Source: an uncultured Erythrobacter sp.
GTDB taxonomy: Bacteria; Pseudomonadota; Alphaproteobacteria; Sphingomonadales; Sphingomonadaceae
Reading direction: 5' to 3'
Length of the DNA: 64,000 nucleotides
Assembly: GCA_947495555.1 (NCBI GenBank)
Contig: CANLZI010000001.1
Span: 596,861-660,860, forward strand
Part shown: in pieces, positions 15,947 to 23,994 of the stretch
How the letters are laid out: each line of letters begins with the position of its first letter
Position numbering within the stretch: the first letter of the stretch is position 1
Position numbers and translations under genes: made by a program
The notes under the pieces: generated by a model
The model's input: the letters and a program-made list of their open reading frames with translations, nothing else
What the model was told of the DNA's origin: nothing
Databases searched by the model: none

Positions 15947-16273
15947 CTATTCGGGATCGGTTGGCTGCGTATTTGCTGCTCGAATAATATTCCTGAAGGC
16001 CACCACTATTCCGATGAATAGCATGATCAACAGACCCCAGGGCGAAGTACCGGCAAAATAGTCTATCGACCAACCGATAACCAAACCGCCGAGAATACCG
16101 CCAAGCAAATCTGCCAGGACCCGGTTGCCGCTGCGATAATTCGCATCAACACCCTTTACCTGCGATTGGCTGCGTTGATCTTCGCGCTCTTGTGCAGCTT
16201 TAAGCCGCTCTTCGAGTGCATCAATCCGCGCATCCTCAGCGATGGGTTCCCGTGCGGGCTTCTCATCGGTCAT
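15947..16273 (-). CDS. atpI: AtpZ/AtpI family protein
   Basis: A 108-residue protein with a charged N-terminal half (predicted coiled-coil, DALEERLKAAQEREDQ) and two membrane helices (VLADLLGGILGGLVIGWSIDYFAG and WGLLIMLFIGIVVAFRNI). This matches the AtpZ/AtpI proteins at the head of F0 operons, which help c-ring assembly or Mg transport. It is first in the operon, with a promoter directly upstream. Confidence 0.85.
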   Translation of the reverse strand: MTDEKPAREPIAEDARIDALEERLKAAQEREDQRSQSQVKGVDANYRSGNRVLADLLGGILGGLVIGWSIDYFAGTSPWGLLIMLFIGIVVAFRNIIRAANTQPTDPE

Positions 16274-16335
16274 GTCCGGCTCCTTTTCCTAGGGATCCAC
16301 GACACGGCCAACAGGTGCCCGCCGAGGGCGCCGCT

Positions 16336-16364
16336 CCCTTAGGCGGGGGGCATATTCGAGTCAA
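16336..16364 (-). promoter_or_regulatory. candidate sigma-70 promoter of the F0 operon
   Basis: On the minus strand TTGACT (16359-16364) and TAAGGG (16336-16341) are separated by exactly 17 bases, about 60 bases before the atpI start. The -35 is good; the -10 is weak, as is common in Alphaproteobacteria. Confidence 0.5.
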
Positions 16365-16403
16365 CCGGTCGCGCGGTTTTTACGGTCGGAATTTGCAGCT
16401 TTC

Positions 16404-16811
16404 TTAGGGACAGCGTGGATCGCGCAACGGTGCGGCCGATGTCCGGGTTTGCCAACTGCCGTCGGGTGCCTGATATTTCTCGCCCGGCTTGGTCCGCGCA
16501 ATCGCTTCACAACCGGCGGTCAAAGCATATTCTTCCAAAGTGGCGTTGGCAGCCTGCGCGCGCTGGGCATAGACCGCGCGGCGTTTGATATTGATATCAT
16601 TGACCAAGCGACGAAGATCGCTTGTCTCTGCCCCAACAACACCAAGATATCCGTCCATTTTCTCGCCCACCTGACCCGCAGAGCGCGCCTGAGCATAGGC
16701 TGGGTCACGCTGCGCCTGTGCAGTACCCGTCAGGCCCGTAAGAGCCAGTGCGGCGATTGCGCCCGAAAGAGCAATTTTGCGAAGCATCGTCATAATCCTA
16801 GAGCCTTCCAT
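16404..16811 (-). CDS. YdbL family (DUF1318) periplasmic protein
   Basis: A 135-residue protein with a Sec signal peptide (LRKIALSGAIAALALTGLTGTAQA) and a mature part with GYLGVVG and NDINIKRRAVYAQRAQ, the YdbL/DUF1318 pattern. It is translated right after the YnbE-like gene (overlap TGATG). The start could be one of three close ATGs. In enterobacteria YdbL modulates the YdbH-YnbE complex. Confidence 0.85.
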   Translation of the reverse strand: MEGSRIMTMLRKIALSGAIAALALTGLTGTAQAQRDPAYAQARSAGQVGEKMDGYLGVVGAETSDLRRLVNDINIKRRAVYAQRAQAANATLEEYALTAGCEAIARTKPGEKYQAPDGSWQTRTSAAPLRDPRCP

Positions 16812-16993
16812 CAGAATATATCTGCGTTTTCATCAATCGTGCTGGCTGCATCTTCAGCCAGACGGTAAATCACTTCCTGTCGGATGTTGATGTTCAACTC
16901 GATCACAATCGGTTCATCAGGTGCGCTAACATTGATGCACCCTGCAACCAGCGTTGTGGCCAACATCGCCATCCCAACCAAACTGTGTCGCAT
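16811..16993 (-). CDS. YnbE family lipoprotein
   Basis: A 60-residue lipoprotein. The ATG at 16993 gives a short signal peptide with lipobox LVAGC, so the cysteine would be lipidated; an in-frame ATG at 17068, overlapping the ydbH stop, would add an unlikely 25-residue prefix. The mature part has the signature INVSAPDEPIVIELNINI and RQEVIYRLA. YnbE is known to pair by beta-strand augmentation with YdbH at the outer membrane to make an intermembrane lipid bridge. Confidence 0.85.
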   Translation of the reverse strand: MRHSLVGMAMLATTLVAGCINVSAPDEPIVIELNINIRQEVIYRLAEDAASTIDENADIF

Positions 16994-17064
16994 CGCTGTT
17001 CCCGCCCCGCTGTTATAGTCAAAGCATGTGGCATCGGTGCGCTGCTTGGGCAATTTCTCAGCAG

Positions 17065-20000
17065 TCATGGCATGGTCTCGCTTTCTTGCGTCTGAATGGT
17101 CGGTTCAGCTGTGTTAATGTCATCGGGCTTGATGGCCGGGGGATCAGGCGGATCAACGGGCTGAATTTGGTCATCCGGCACTTCACCATCAACCAGCCCT
17201 ATGTCTCTGGGATCACGGATAAATGCCGGGTCATACAAAGACTTCATCTGCGTGATCAGTTGATAGAATTGCGACCGGATGTTCACATTGAAACGGATCG
17301 GCAATTTGGCAAGCTGGCGGGTGATAATGTTGGAATTGGCATCAACCCCTTGCTTCACCCCGTCAAATCGCACCCGGGTTACCAATTCGCCGGTCAGCGA
17401 ACCCTCCATGGTGACGCTCATTTGCGAATAATCGAGCGAGCGCAGCGATCCGAAGGCAAAATTGGCGATAGGAGACAGATCTTCATAGCTCAGCTCTCCT
17501 ACATACGAGACATTGCCGCCGGGCGCGCGGGACAGCAACAGTCCCTGCTCGATCCGGCCATTACCGGATGCATCGAAAATAATGGGCAAAGTCCCGTCGA
17601 ACTGGCCGGTCGCGCTTAAATTGCCCAGATCCATTTGAGAGACAAACACGGCAGCATCCAGCCCGATAACCTCGAAGATATAGCTTCGTTCTTCTTCGGC
17701 ACCGATCCGCATATCGACCGGACGCATGATCAGCTGCCCGCCCATAAAGGGCCATTCCCCGCCCTTTACCGACAACAATTCGCCATCGGTCAAAGCAAAG
17801 CGAATGGTGCCATCCATCACTTCAACACCGGGGTTGATCACATCAATGGTGATTTGTTGATCCGGCTCTGTGGTCAAAGAAACCAGATCGACAAATTCAA
17901 CCGACCCCTTGGCCCCTGTTACCGGGCCGAACGCTGCGGCAAAGTCGATCCCGTCGCTTGAGAAAACGCCGCCGCTAGAAATATCATCGCCGTTCCAGTC
18001 AATCCGGCCAGAACCTTCAATCACACCGTCAGCCAGTGCGATCACCCCCTTGGCCAGATTGGACAATTGCTCAGGCTGAAGCCGGTCATCAAACCGCAAA
18101 TCGTCGACCAATAAATCGGCTGAGCCAATGGCCCTGTCCAGATTATGCGTCATTCGCACTTGGGTGACGATCCGGTCGCTTGCGGGATTGCGCAAATCGG
18201 CCCGCGCCGTGATCAAATTGCCAGCCAGGGTCAGCGTCGCATCGCGGGCATACAGAGGCTCAAATCGGTCCTCTTCGGCACGGTCAAGCACCCGCAAATT
18301 GCCATCCGTCAGGGAAAGCACACCGTCGGAAAAGCTCCAATTTCCGGCTGCGTCAACGATGTCCAACGGAACTTGCTCCATCAGCACTGTGGCCTGTTCA
18401 AAATTGCCGCCAATCGCCTCGCCAAAGCTGGCATTCAACTGGCTGAGGGTAAATCTGCTGGCGGTGTCCTGCGGCCCAAGCTCAATCGCAATGTCCTGCG
18501 CGCTCATGACGTCCGGATAGGCAAAGCCAATTGCGCCGGTTCGCATGGTGATGGGAGATTCTCCCAACTTGCCCGATAGATCCAACCCGGGTGTACCCGC
18601 GGCAATTTGCAGGCCTGCATCATTCATGGCGACAATAGGACTGCCTTCGGGTGGACAAAGCGTCAGCTCGCGTTGCTCCAGCGTCAGGCTCGCCATTTGC
18701 AACGTGGCAAACCGTGCGGCTGTGCAATTGCGCCATAGGGACAGCCCATTGCGGGCCGACCAACCGCCGGAAAGCGGCAATTCCAGATCGCTGACTGTCG
18801 CAGCGGCCAAATCGCCGGTGATACTGAGCAAGCCTGTGAATTTTGCAGCGCCATCGCGGGTCTGCTCGATGGACAATTGCGGCAAGGCAATCGCGCTGTC
18901 GCCCGCGCGATATTCCGCCATCGCCAGTTGGAGCGCCAGATTGCCATTGGCGCGTTGCTCCATCCGGCCACGTACATCGGGAAGGCCATCACCCCCCATC
19001 CGTAAATTGCCCGCCATGCGCGGACCATTGGCCCCTGCCGTGCTGAATTGAGCGCGCGATAAGGACAGCAATTCCTGCCCGCCCGAGCCGCGCACAATCG
19101 CGCTGGGCACGACCAGACTGGTGACATTGCCGGTTTGTCGAGCGGTCAACTGCCCTGACACCGTGCTGCCACGCTGCTGCCGCTTCAGACCATCGCGCAA
19201 TTTGCCAATTAAAGGGCCGAACAATGTGTTGGCAGAATTTTCCTGATGGCCAGCCAATGTCTGATCCAGCTGCGAACCAAGCGAAAGGTCAGACCCGCTT
19301 AGATCGGCCTCGACCTCCACCCGCTCAAAATCGTCCAAAGCTCTAACCGAACCTTGCGCTGCAAGGCTGCTTAAGGAGATTTGCGAACTGGCCACCTCGC
19401 TGACCGAGAGATCATATTGCCCATTGAACAAATCATCTCGCCATTGGAAGCGCAGGTCTCCGTTGATCTCCTCGACATCTCCTGCATCAAAGGCAAGCTG
19501 ACGGATGGCCAGGTCCAAGGCAGCCTCGACCCCGCTCAGCGCGCTATCTGCTGACAATGTCACGTCAATATCGGCCTGTCGCATAGAGGCAGCACCCAAA
19601 GCTCCATTGGCTGCGCAAGTTAGATCGCGCAGGCGCAGTGGCCCTGCAAAATTGGGCTGACCATCTGCTGTCGTGACGCTGCCATAAAGCGATGCTTGCC
19701 CCGTTTGGCATTGATCAAAGGCAAGCTTGGGGGCGACAGCGGCAACAACGCCTTCAAAGCCATCATCCAAGGGTCCAGCGCCCTCTGCCTTAATCCCCAC
19801 CGGGCCATAGTCTGTCTCGATCAGAGCGCGACCATCGTTCAAAACAAGGTGCAAATCAGGCAAAGCTGCGGGCTCATCATTGGGCGCGAAAAACACCGCA
19901 TCCAGCGCTCCAAAACTGGTCTCGCCATCGCGAAACGACCCGAAAAGCCGCGGCGCTTCCAACGCGACACGGCCTATTGCTGGGGTTCCAAAGCGATAGC

Positions 20001-20301
20001 GAAGATCCACAACCACGCGCTCGATTGTTAGATCGGGCCGATCGGGATCGCCGATCACAACATTGCGCAGAACTTGCTGCTTCGGCCCTATCGATTCAAT
20101 GTCATAGCTGGCCTCAAGCTCGTAATAATCGAGCTGTTCCTGAATGAGATTTCCGGCAATTTCCTCGCGGGTTGCCCAAACATAAATCAGGCCCAATCCG
20201 AGGAACAGAGCGCAGGCGACGACGGTTCGCCAACGGCGCTTTTGCGCCCAATGGCGCTGTGCGGCGGCCCCCGCCGCATCAAGTTCAGGATCGTCCGCCA
20301 T
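17065..20301 (-). CDS. YdbH-like AsmA-superfamily intermembrane lipid transport protein
   Basis: A 1078-residue protein with an N-terminal membrane anchor (TVVACALFLGLGLIYVWA) and a long region of beta-rich repeats with the YdbH C-terminal pattern (GGNVSYVGELSYEDLSPIANFAFGSLRSLDYSQMSVTMEG, read in parts). Family members form a hydrophobic beta-taco groove spanning the periplasm that moves phospholipids to the outer membrane. I choose the ATG at 20301 (MADDPELDAAG, preceded by GTGAGG) over an earlier in-frame start. It is first in the ydbH-ynbE-ydbL operon and divergent from radC. Confidence 0.88.
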   Translation of the reverse strand: MADDPELDAAGAAAQRHWAQKRRWRTVVACALFLGLGLIYVWATREEIAGNLIQEQLDYYELEASYDIESIGPKQQVLRNVVIGDPDRPDLTIERVVVDLRYRFGTPAIGRVALEAPRLFGSFRDGETSFGALDAVFFAPNDEPAALPDLHLVLNDGRALIETDYGPVGIKAEGAGPLDDGFEGVVAAVAPKLAFDQCQTGQASLYGSVTTADGQPNFAGPLRLRDLTCAANGALGAASMRQADIDVTLSADSALSGVEAALDLAIRQLAFDAGDVEEINGDLRFQWRDDLFNGQYDLSVSEVASSQISLSSLAAQGSVRALDDFERVEVEADLSGSDLSLGSQLDQTLAGHQENSANTLFGPLIGKLRDGLKRQQRGSTVSGQLTARQTGNVTSLVVPSAIVRGSGGQELLSLSRAQFSTAGANGPRMAGNLRMGGDGLPDVRGRMEQRANGNLALQLAMAEYRAGDSAIALPQLSIEQTRDGAAKFTGLLSITGDLAAATVSDLELPLSGGWSARNGLSLWRNCTAARFATLQMASLTLEQRELTLCPPEGSPIVAMNDAGLQIAAGTPGLDLSGKLGESPITMRTGAIGFAYPDVMSAQDIAIELGPQDTASRFTLSQLNASFGEAIGGNFEQATVLMEQVPLDIVDAAGNWSFSDGVLSLTDGNLRVLDRAEEDRFEPLYARDATLTLAGNLITARADLRNPASDRIVTQVRMTHNLDRAIGSADLLVDDLRFDDRLQPEQLSNLAKGVIALADGVIEGSGRIDWNGDDISSGGVFSSDGIDFAAAFGPVTGAKGSVEFVDLVSLTTEPDQQITIDVINPGVEVMDGTIRFALTDGELLSVKGGEWPFMGGQLIMRPVDMRIGAEEERSYIFEVIGLDAAVFVSQMDLGNLSATGQFDGTLPIIFDASGNGRIEQGLLLSRAPGGNVSYVGELSYEDLSPIANFAFGSLRSLDYSQMSVTMEGSLTGELVTRVRFDGVKQGVDANSNIITRQLAKLPIRFNVNIRSQFYQLITQMKSLYDPAFIRDPRDIGLVDGEVPDDQIQPVDPPDPPAIKPDDINTAEPTIQTQESETMP

Positions 20302-20364
20302 GCGCCTCACCCTTGCGCCAGACGTCTGAGAAAGGCAATGCGATAGAGCACGCAAGTTTGCGAG

Positions 20365-21084
20365 GTGCCCTTGGCGCAAGACAAAGAAAAGATTGGCGAA
20401 GATTCACGCGCTGGTCATTCGGGCACGGGCCATCGCGCGCGTCTGCGCGAGCGGTTGCTGGGCGGCGGACCAGAGGCGCTGGCCGATTATGAAGTGCTGG
20501 AATATTTGCTGTTCGCCGGCATGCGGCAAGGCGACACCAAGCCTGTGGCCAAAGCATTGCTCGCTCGGTTTGGATCACTGGCCAATGTCCTAAATGCTGA
20601 TCCAGCAGCTCTGCAACAGGTGACCGGTGTTGGCCAAACCAGTGCGGCTGCGCTGAAAAGCGTTTCCATCGCTGCGCGTCGAATGGCCCGTTCAGAACTG
20701 AGCGACAAACCTGTTTTGGGCAGCTGGCAGGCACTGATCGATTATCTGGCCATCGATATGGCGCATCTGACGATTGAGCGCGTCCGCATTCTTTATCTGG
20801 ATACACGCAACCGTCTGATCGACGATCACCATCTGGGTGATGGCTCGATTGACGAGGCTGCTATCCACCCGCGCGAAGTCATCCGCAAAGCGATGGATGT
20901 TGGGGCATCAGCGCTCATCTTGGTGCACAACCATCCCAGCGGAAATCCTGAGCCAAGCCAAGCCGATATCCAGATCACACGCCGCATAGCGGAGGCTGGA
21001 CGGCTGCTTGGCGTAACCGTGCATGATCACGTTATTATCGGCAGCGAAGGGCACATATCCTTGCGATCAAAGGGCTTGATTTAG
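20365..21084 (+). CDS. radC: RadC family JAB-domain protein
   Basis: A 239-residue protein with an N-terminal helix-hairpin-helix part (LADYEVLEYLLFAGMRQGDTKPVAKALL, VTGVGQTSAAALKS) and a JAB1/MPN domain with the metal motif HNHPSGNPEPSQAD. Start is a GTG. Despite the name, a direct role in repair is unproven; domestication of such proteins as anti-restriction or recombination factors has been proposed. It is divergent from ydbH. Confidence 0.92.
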   Translation: MPLAQDKEKIGEDSRAGHSGTGHRARLRERLLGGGPEALADYEVLEYLLFAGMRQGDTKPVAKALLARFGSLANVLNADPAALQQVTGVGQTSAAALKSVSIAARRMARSELSDKPVLGSWQALIDYLAIDMAHLTIERVRILYLDTRNRLIDDHHLGDGSIDEAAIHPREVIRKAMDVGASALILVHNHPSGNPEPSQADIQITRRIAEAGRLLGVTVHDHVIIGSEGHISLRSKGLI

Positions 21085-21118
21085 GCCGCCAACAGCGCGG
21101 CGGCGGCCATAAACCTCT

Positions 21119-23911
21119 TCAAATATCAAAGCCCCAACGCCGGTATGTGACACCCAGTTCAGGGTCGCGCGCCAAAGCATCATCAATATCTTTCTGGCCG
21201 CCCTTGTCTCCGCGTTCCAACCGGATGATTCCGCGCAGCAGCACTGATGCTGTCAGGCCAGGCTGCAAGTCGAGCGCCGCATTGATATCGGTCAAGGCTT
21301 CGTCCAGCATCCCGCTGCGCAGGAAAATCATCGCTCTGCTGTCCAGGATCTGGGCCGATTTGCCGCTATTTTCCACCGCCTTGGTACACACCGAAACACC
21401 GTCAGAGACGTTCACTTGCCACGTCGCCATGTACCAACATTTGGAGTTGAGCAGGTTTGAATCATTGGGATTGTCCAGCTCAAGATCGGTGAAGCGCCAC
21501 AGTCCTGCTTCGGTGTCGCCCTCCAGTGCATCCAGTTCAGCCATTACCACGGCCAGCTCTTGGCGAACTTGCTCGTCACCGTCTTCATATTCGACAATCT
21601 CTCTGGCGCGATCCAGATCGCCTGCCCTGATCAGCTCGTTGGCCAAATGGATCGCCCGAAATGGCGTGGGATCAAGCGCATAGGCCTCGTCCAGATCGGC
21701 CACGCTGGCTTCCAGATCCAACAGCTTTGAATGAACCGTCGAACGCTGGCTGTGATACTCCGCCGTTGGCTCGAATTCGATCACGACATTCATGTCTTCA
21801 AGCGCACCTTTGAAGTCATAGGTATCGAACCGGAAGCCCGCTCTTGCGAGATAGGGATCGGCCTTGTCCGCCTCGTTCTCGATCAACTGCTCATACGCTT
21901 CTTCCAGCGAAGCCAGCAGACTGCGATCACCGCCTTTGGCAAAGCGCCAACGGCGCGGCACATCCTCAGAAGCGATCAGTTTGGCATCGTTGCGCGCCAG
22001 GCTTGAAGCCTTGCGCCGCTCAGCCCGGAATTGTTCGGGAGCAATTTCGAGCCCGCGATTGACGACTTCCTCTGACACCAGCAATTCCTTGCCGACCAAT
22101 TGCACGCTTCGTAGATAACGCCGTCCGCCTACTTCGATATCCAGCGAATTCTCGCCCTCGAACGAGAACTCACCTCCGCCTTCGGGCAGGATCATCTTGG
22201 ACTGAATGATAGACCGACCCGGAGCGCCTGGCGTATAGGGAATTTCGCGCCATGCCCGGCGCGAGCGATTGGGCGCAAACTTCAGATTTTCCGGCATCGC
22301 AAAGGGATCCAGCTCTCCCTTGCGGCCATCATATTCAAAGATGGGCTCCATCAATCCGGTCAAGATCATGGTCGCTTCGCTGTCGTCATTGCCTTCGATT
22401 ATCTCAACGTCGAGCAATTCCGTGTTCGTGGCGAAGCGTCGGCCCAATTGCTGCTTGCGCTCATAGGTCAGCTTGTCGGCCATCGCGTTCATCTGCGACG
22501 CGAATGCTCCAACCATCTCCAAATTCATGGTGACCAAAGTGGGCAAATCACCGCCTGCTTTGCTGTCAAAAACCATGTTCAATTGCATATCGGGATAGCG
22601 CGGGAGATCCTGCCGTATGGGTTCGATCTCGGCCCCAGCCGTGCGGATAGGCAAAGCATATTCAAACGGCGGAACATTGCCCACTGTCTTCAAATTGGCG
22701 CCCAATGCCGTGCCGTCCAGATAATAGTGATTGCCATCGATATTGGCCCGCACCAGCACGTGATCAAAGGCACCAGGCAGCGGCAGAGAAATCGGCACAG
22801 CATTGCCGGCCCTGCTGGAGACCATCACCGCCTCGGCTTCGATCCCCATATGGTCCAGCAAGGCCAACAAGATCACCGTCTTGGCTTTGCAATCGCCATA
22901 TTTCTTGTCCCAAGTGGTGGCGATATCCTGCGGGAGATAATTGCCGCCATCCAAACCGTTCAACAGATAGCGAATGTCTTCTTGCACCAACTCCAAAGAG
23001 GCAACTGCACGCTCTAGATCGGTAGAATATTGTGCCCGAATGGCTTCTGCCTTGGCCAATAGATCTGGCAGATCGTCCAATTCTGATCCGGGTTGATAAT
23101 AAGGTGCCATGGTGCTCGACACTTCGGCCCAATCGGCAAAGGTGCCAATCTGCAGCAAGGTGCCCCGCCGATACCGCAGCGGTGCATCCTGCGGAAAATC
23201 TTCTGCCTCCTCCAGTGGGAGCGTAACTTCTAGCCAATGGTGGCCATCTGTTTGCTCTACCGGGGGCAAATCATAATTGGGTCCAGCCTTGTACTGGACA
23301 TCCATATCCTTGGGCCATGATGCGCGGATACGGGCAAAGTCGGCAACTTTGGTTGGTTCTCGGTACAAGAATGCCTGACTTTGCACCTCATCGCCCAAGG
23401 CCTGATCGGAACTGGTGACAGAATACCGCAAGCGCAATTCATCGCCCACTTGCAATCCAGGAACGGACATAGTCGCGGTCAAGGATCCGTCCAGCACGCG
23501 CCGTTCCAACTGCCTCTCACGTCGCAACACTTCCATCTTCTCGCCCTGAGCGACCAGGTCAGTCAATTCCCCGTCGCGGAGGATGGATATCTCGTGGACA
23601 ATCAGATCGCCCTTGTCCGGCAACCATTGCGCCGTCAGCGTGCCCATGTTCGACAGGTCAGCCAATGTTGCCACACGAAAAACCGTGTCGATATATTGCC
23701 AATGCAGCCCGTCGGTGATGCGTATCTGCCGATCGTTGACGATCTGGGTATTGGTTGGATCGCGTTCGACATCGGCCAGATCCACCTGCTCGATCCAGCC
23801 GGGTGCCGCCTCATACAATGGCTCGTCGCCCGCCATTGCTGCGGTTGAAGCGCAGATTGCACAGCCCAAAGCAATCAGCGAAGTGGCTGAGCGCGAAAAT
23901 CCAAATGTCAT
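21119..23911 (-). CDS. DUF3857 / transglutaminase-like / TPR exported protein
   Basis: A 930-residue protein starting at the ATG at 23911, with a signal peptide (SLIALGCAICASTAAMA). Residues about 60-230 are the DUF3857 domain; residues 290-410 form a transglutaminase-like core with C341 in YGDCKAKTVILLALL, H384 in AFDHVLVRA and D399 in YYLDGT, an intact triad. After a beta-rich middle, residues about 690-900 are TPR helices. Such proteins are common in sphingomonads and Bacteroidetes; they may be periplasmic peptidases or crosslinkers, but no substrate is known. Confidence 0.85.
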   Translation of the reverse strand: MTFGFSRSATSLIALGCAICASTAAMAGDEPLYEAAPGWIEQVDLADVERDPTNTQIVNDRQIRITDGLHWQYIDTVFRVATLADLSNMGTLTAQWLPDKGDLIVHEISILRDGELTDLVAQGEKMEVLRRERQLERRVLDGSLTATMSVPGLQVGDELRLRYSVTSSDQALGDEVQSQAFLYREPTKVADFARIRASWPKDMDVQYKAGPNYDLPPVEQTDGHHWLEVTLPLEEAEDFPQDAPLRYRRGTLLQIGTFADWAEVSSTMAPYYQPGSELDDLPDLLAKAEAIRAQYSTDLERAVASLELVQEDIRYLLNGLDGGNYLPQDIATTWDKKYGDCKAKTVILLALLDHMGIEAEAVMVSSRAGNAVPISLPLPGAFDHVLVRANIDGNHYYLDGTALGANLKTVGNVPPFEYALPIRTAGAEIEPIRQDLPRYPDMQLNMVFDSKAGGDLPTLVTMNLEMVGAFASQMNAMADKLTYERKQQLGRRFATNTELLDVEIIEGNDDSEATMILTGLMEPIFEYDGRKGELDPFAMPENLKFAPNRSRRAWREIPYTPGAPGRSIIQSKMILPEGGGEFSFEGENSLDIEVGGRRYLRSVQLVGKELLVSEEVVNRGLEIAPEQFRAERRKASSLARNDAKLIASEDVPRRWRFAKGGDRSLLASLEEAYEQLIENEADKADPYLARAGFRFDTYDFKGALEDMNVVIEFEPTAEYHSQRSTVHSKLLDLEASVADLDEAYALDPTPFRAIHLANELIRAGDLDRAREIVEYEDGDEQVRQELAVVMAELDALEGDTEAGLWRFTDLELDNPNDSNLLNSKCWYMATWQVNVSDGVSVCTKAVENSGKSAQILDSRAMIFLRSGMLDEALTDINAALDLQPGLTASVLLRGIIRLERGDKGGQKDIDDALARDPELGVTYRRWGFDI

Positions 23912-23994
23912 GAAGTAAGACCCAAATAGAATTGCATAGATGGCAAAGGCTATACGTCGGGCAAATGATGTCAAATAGAAGCTGACTATTCCTG

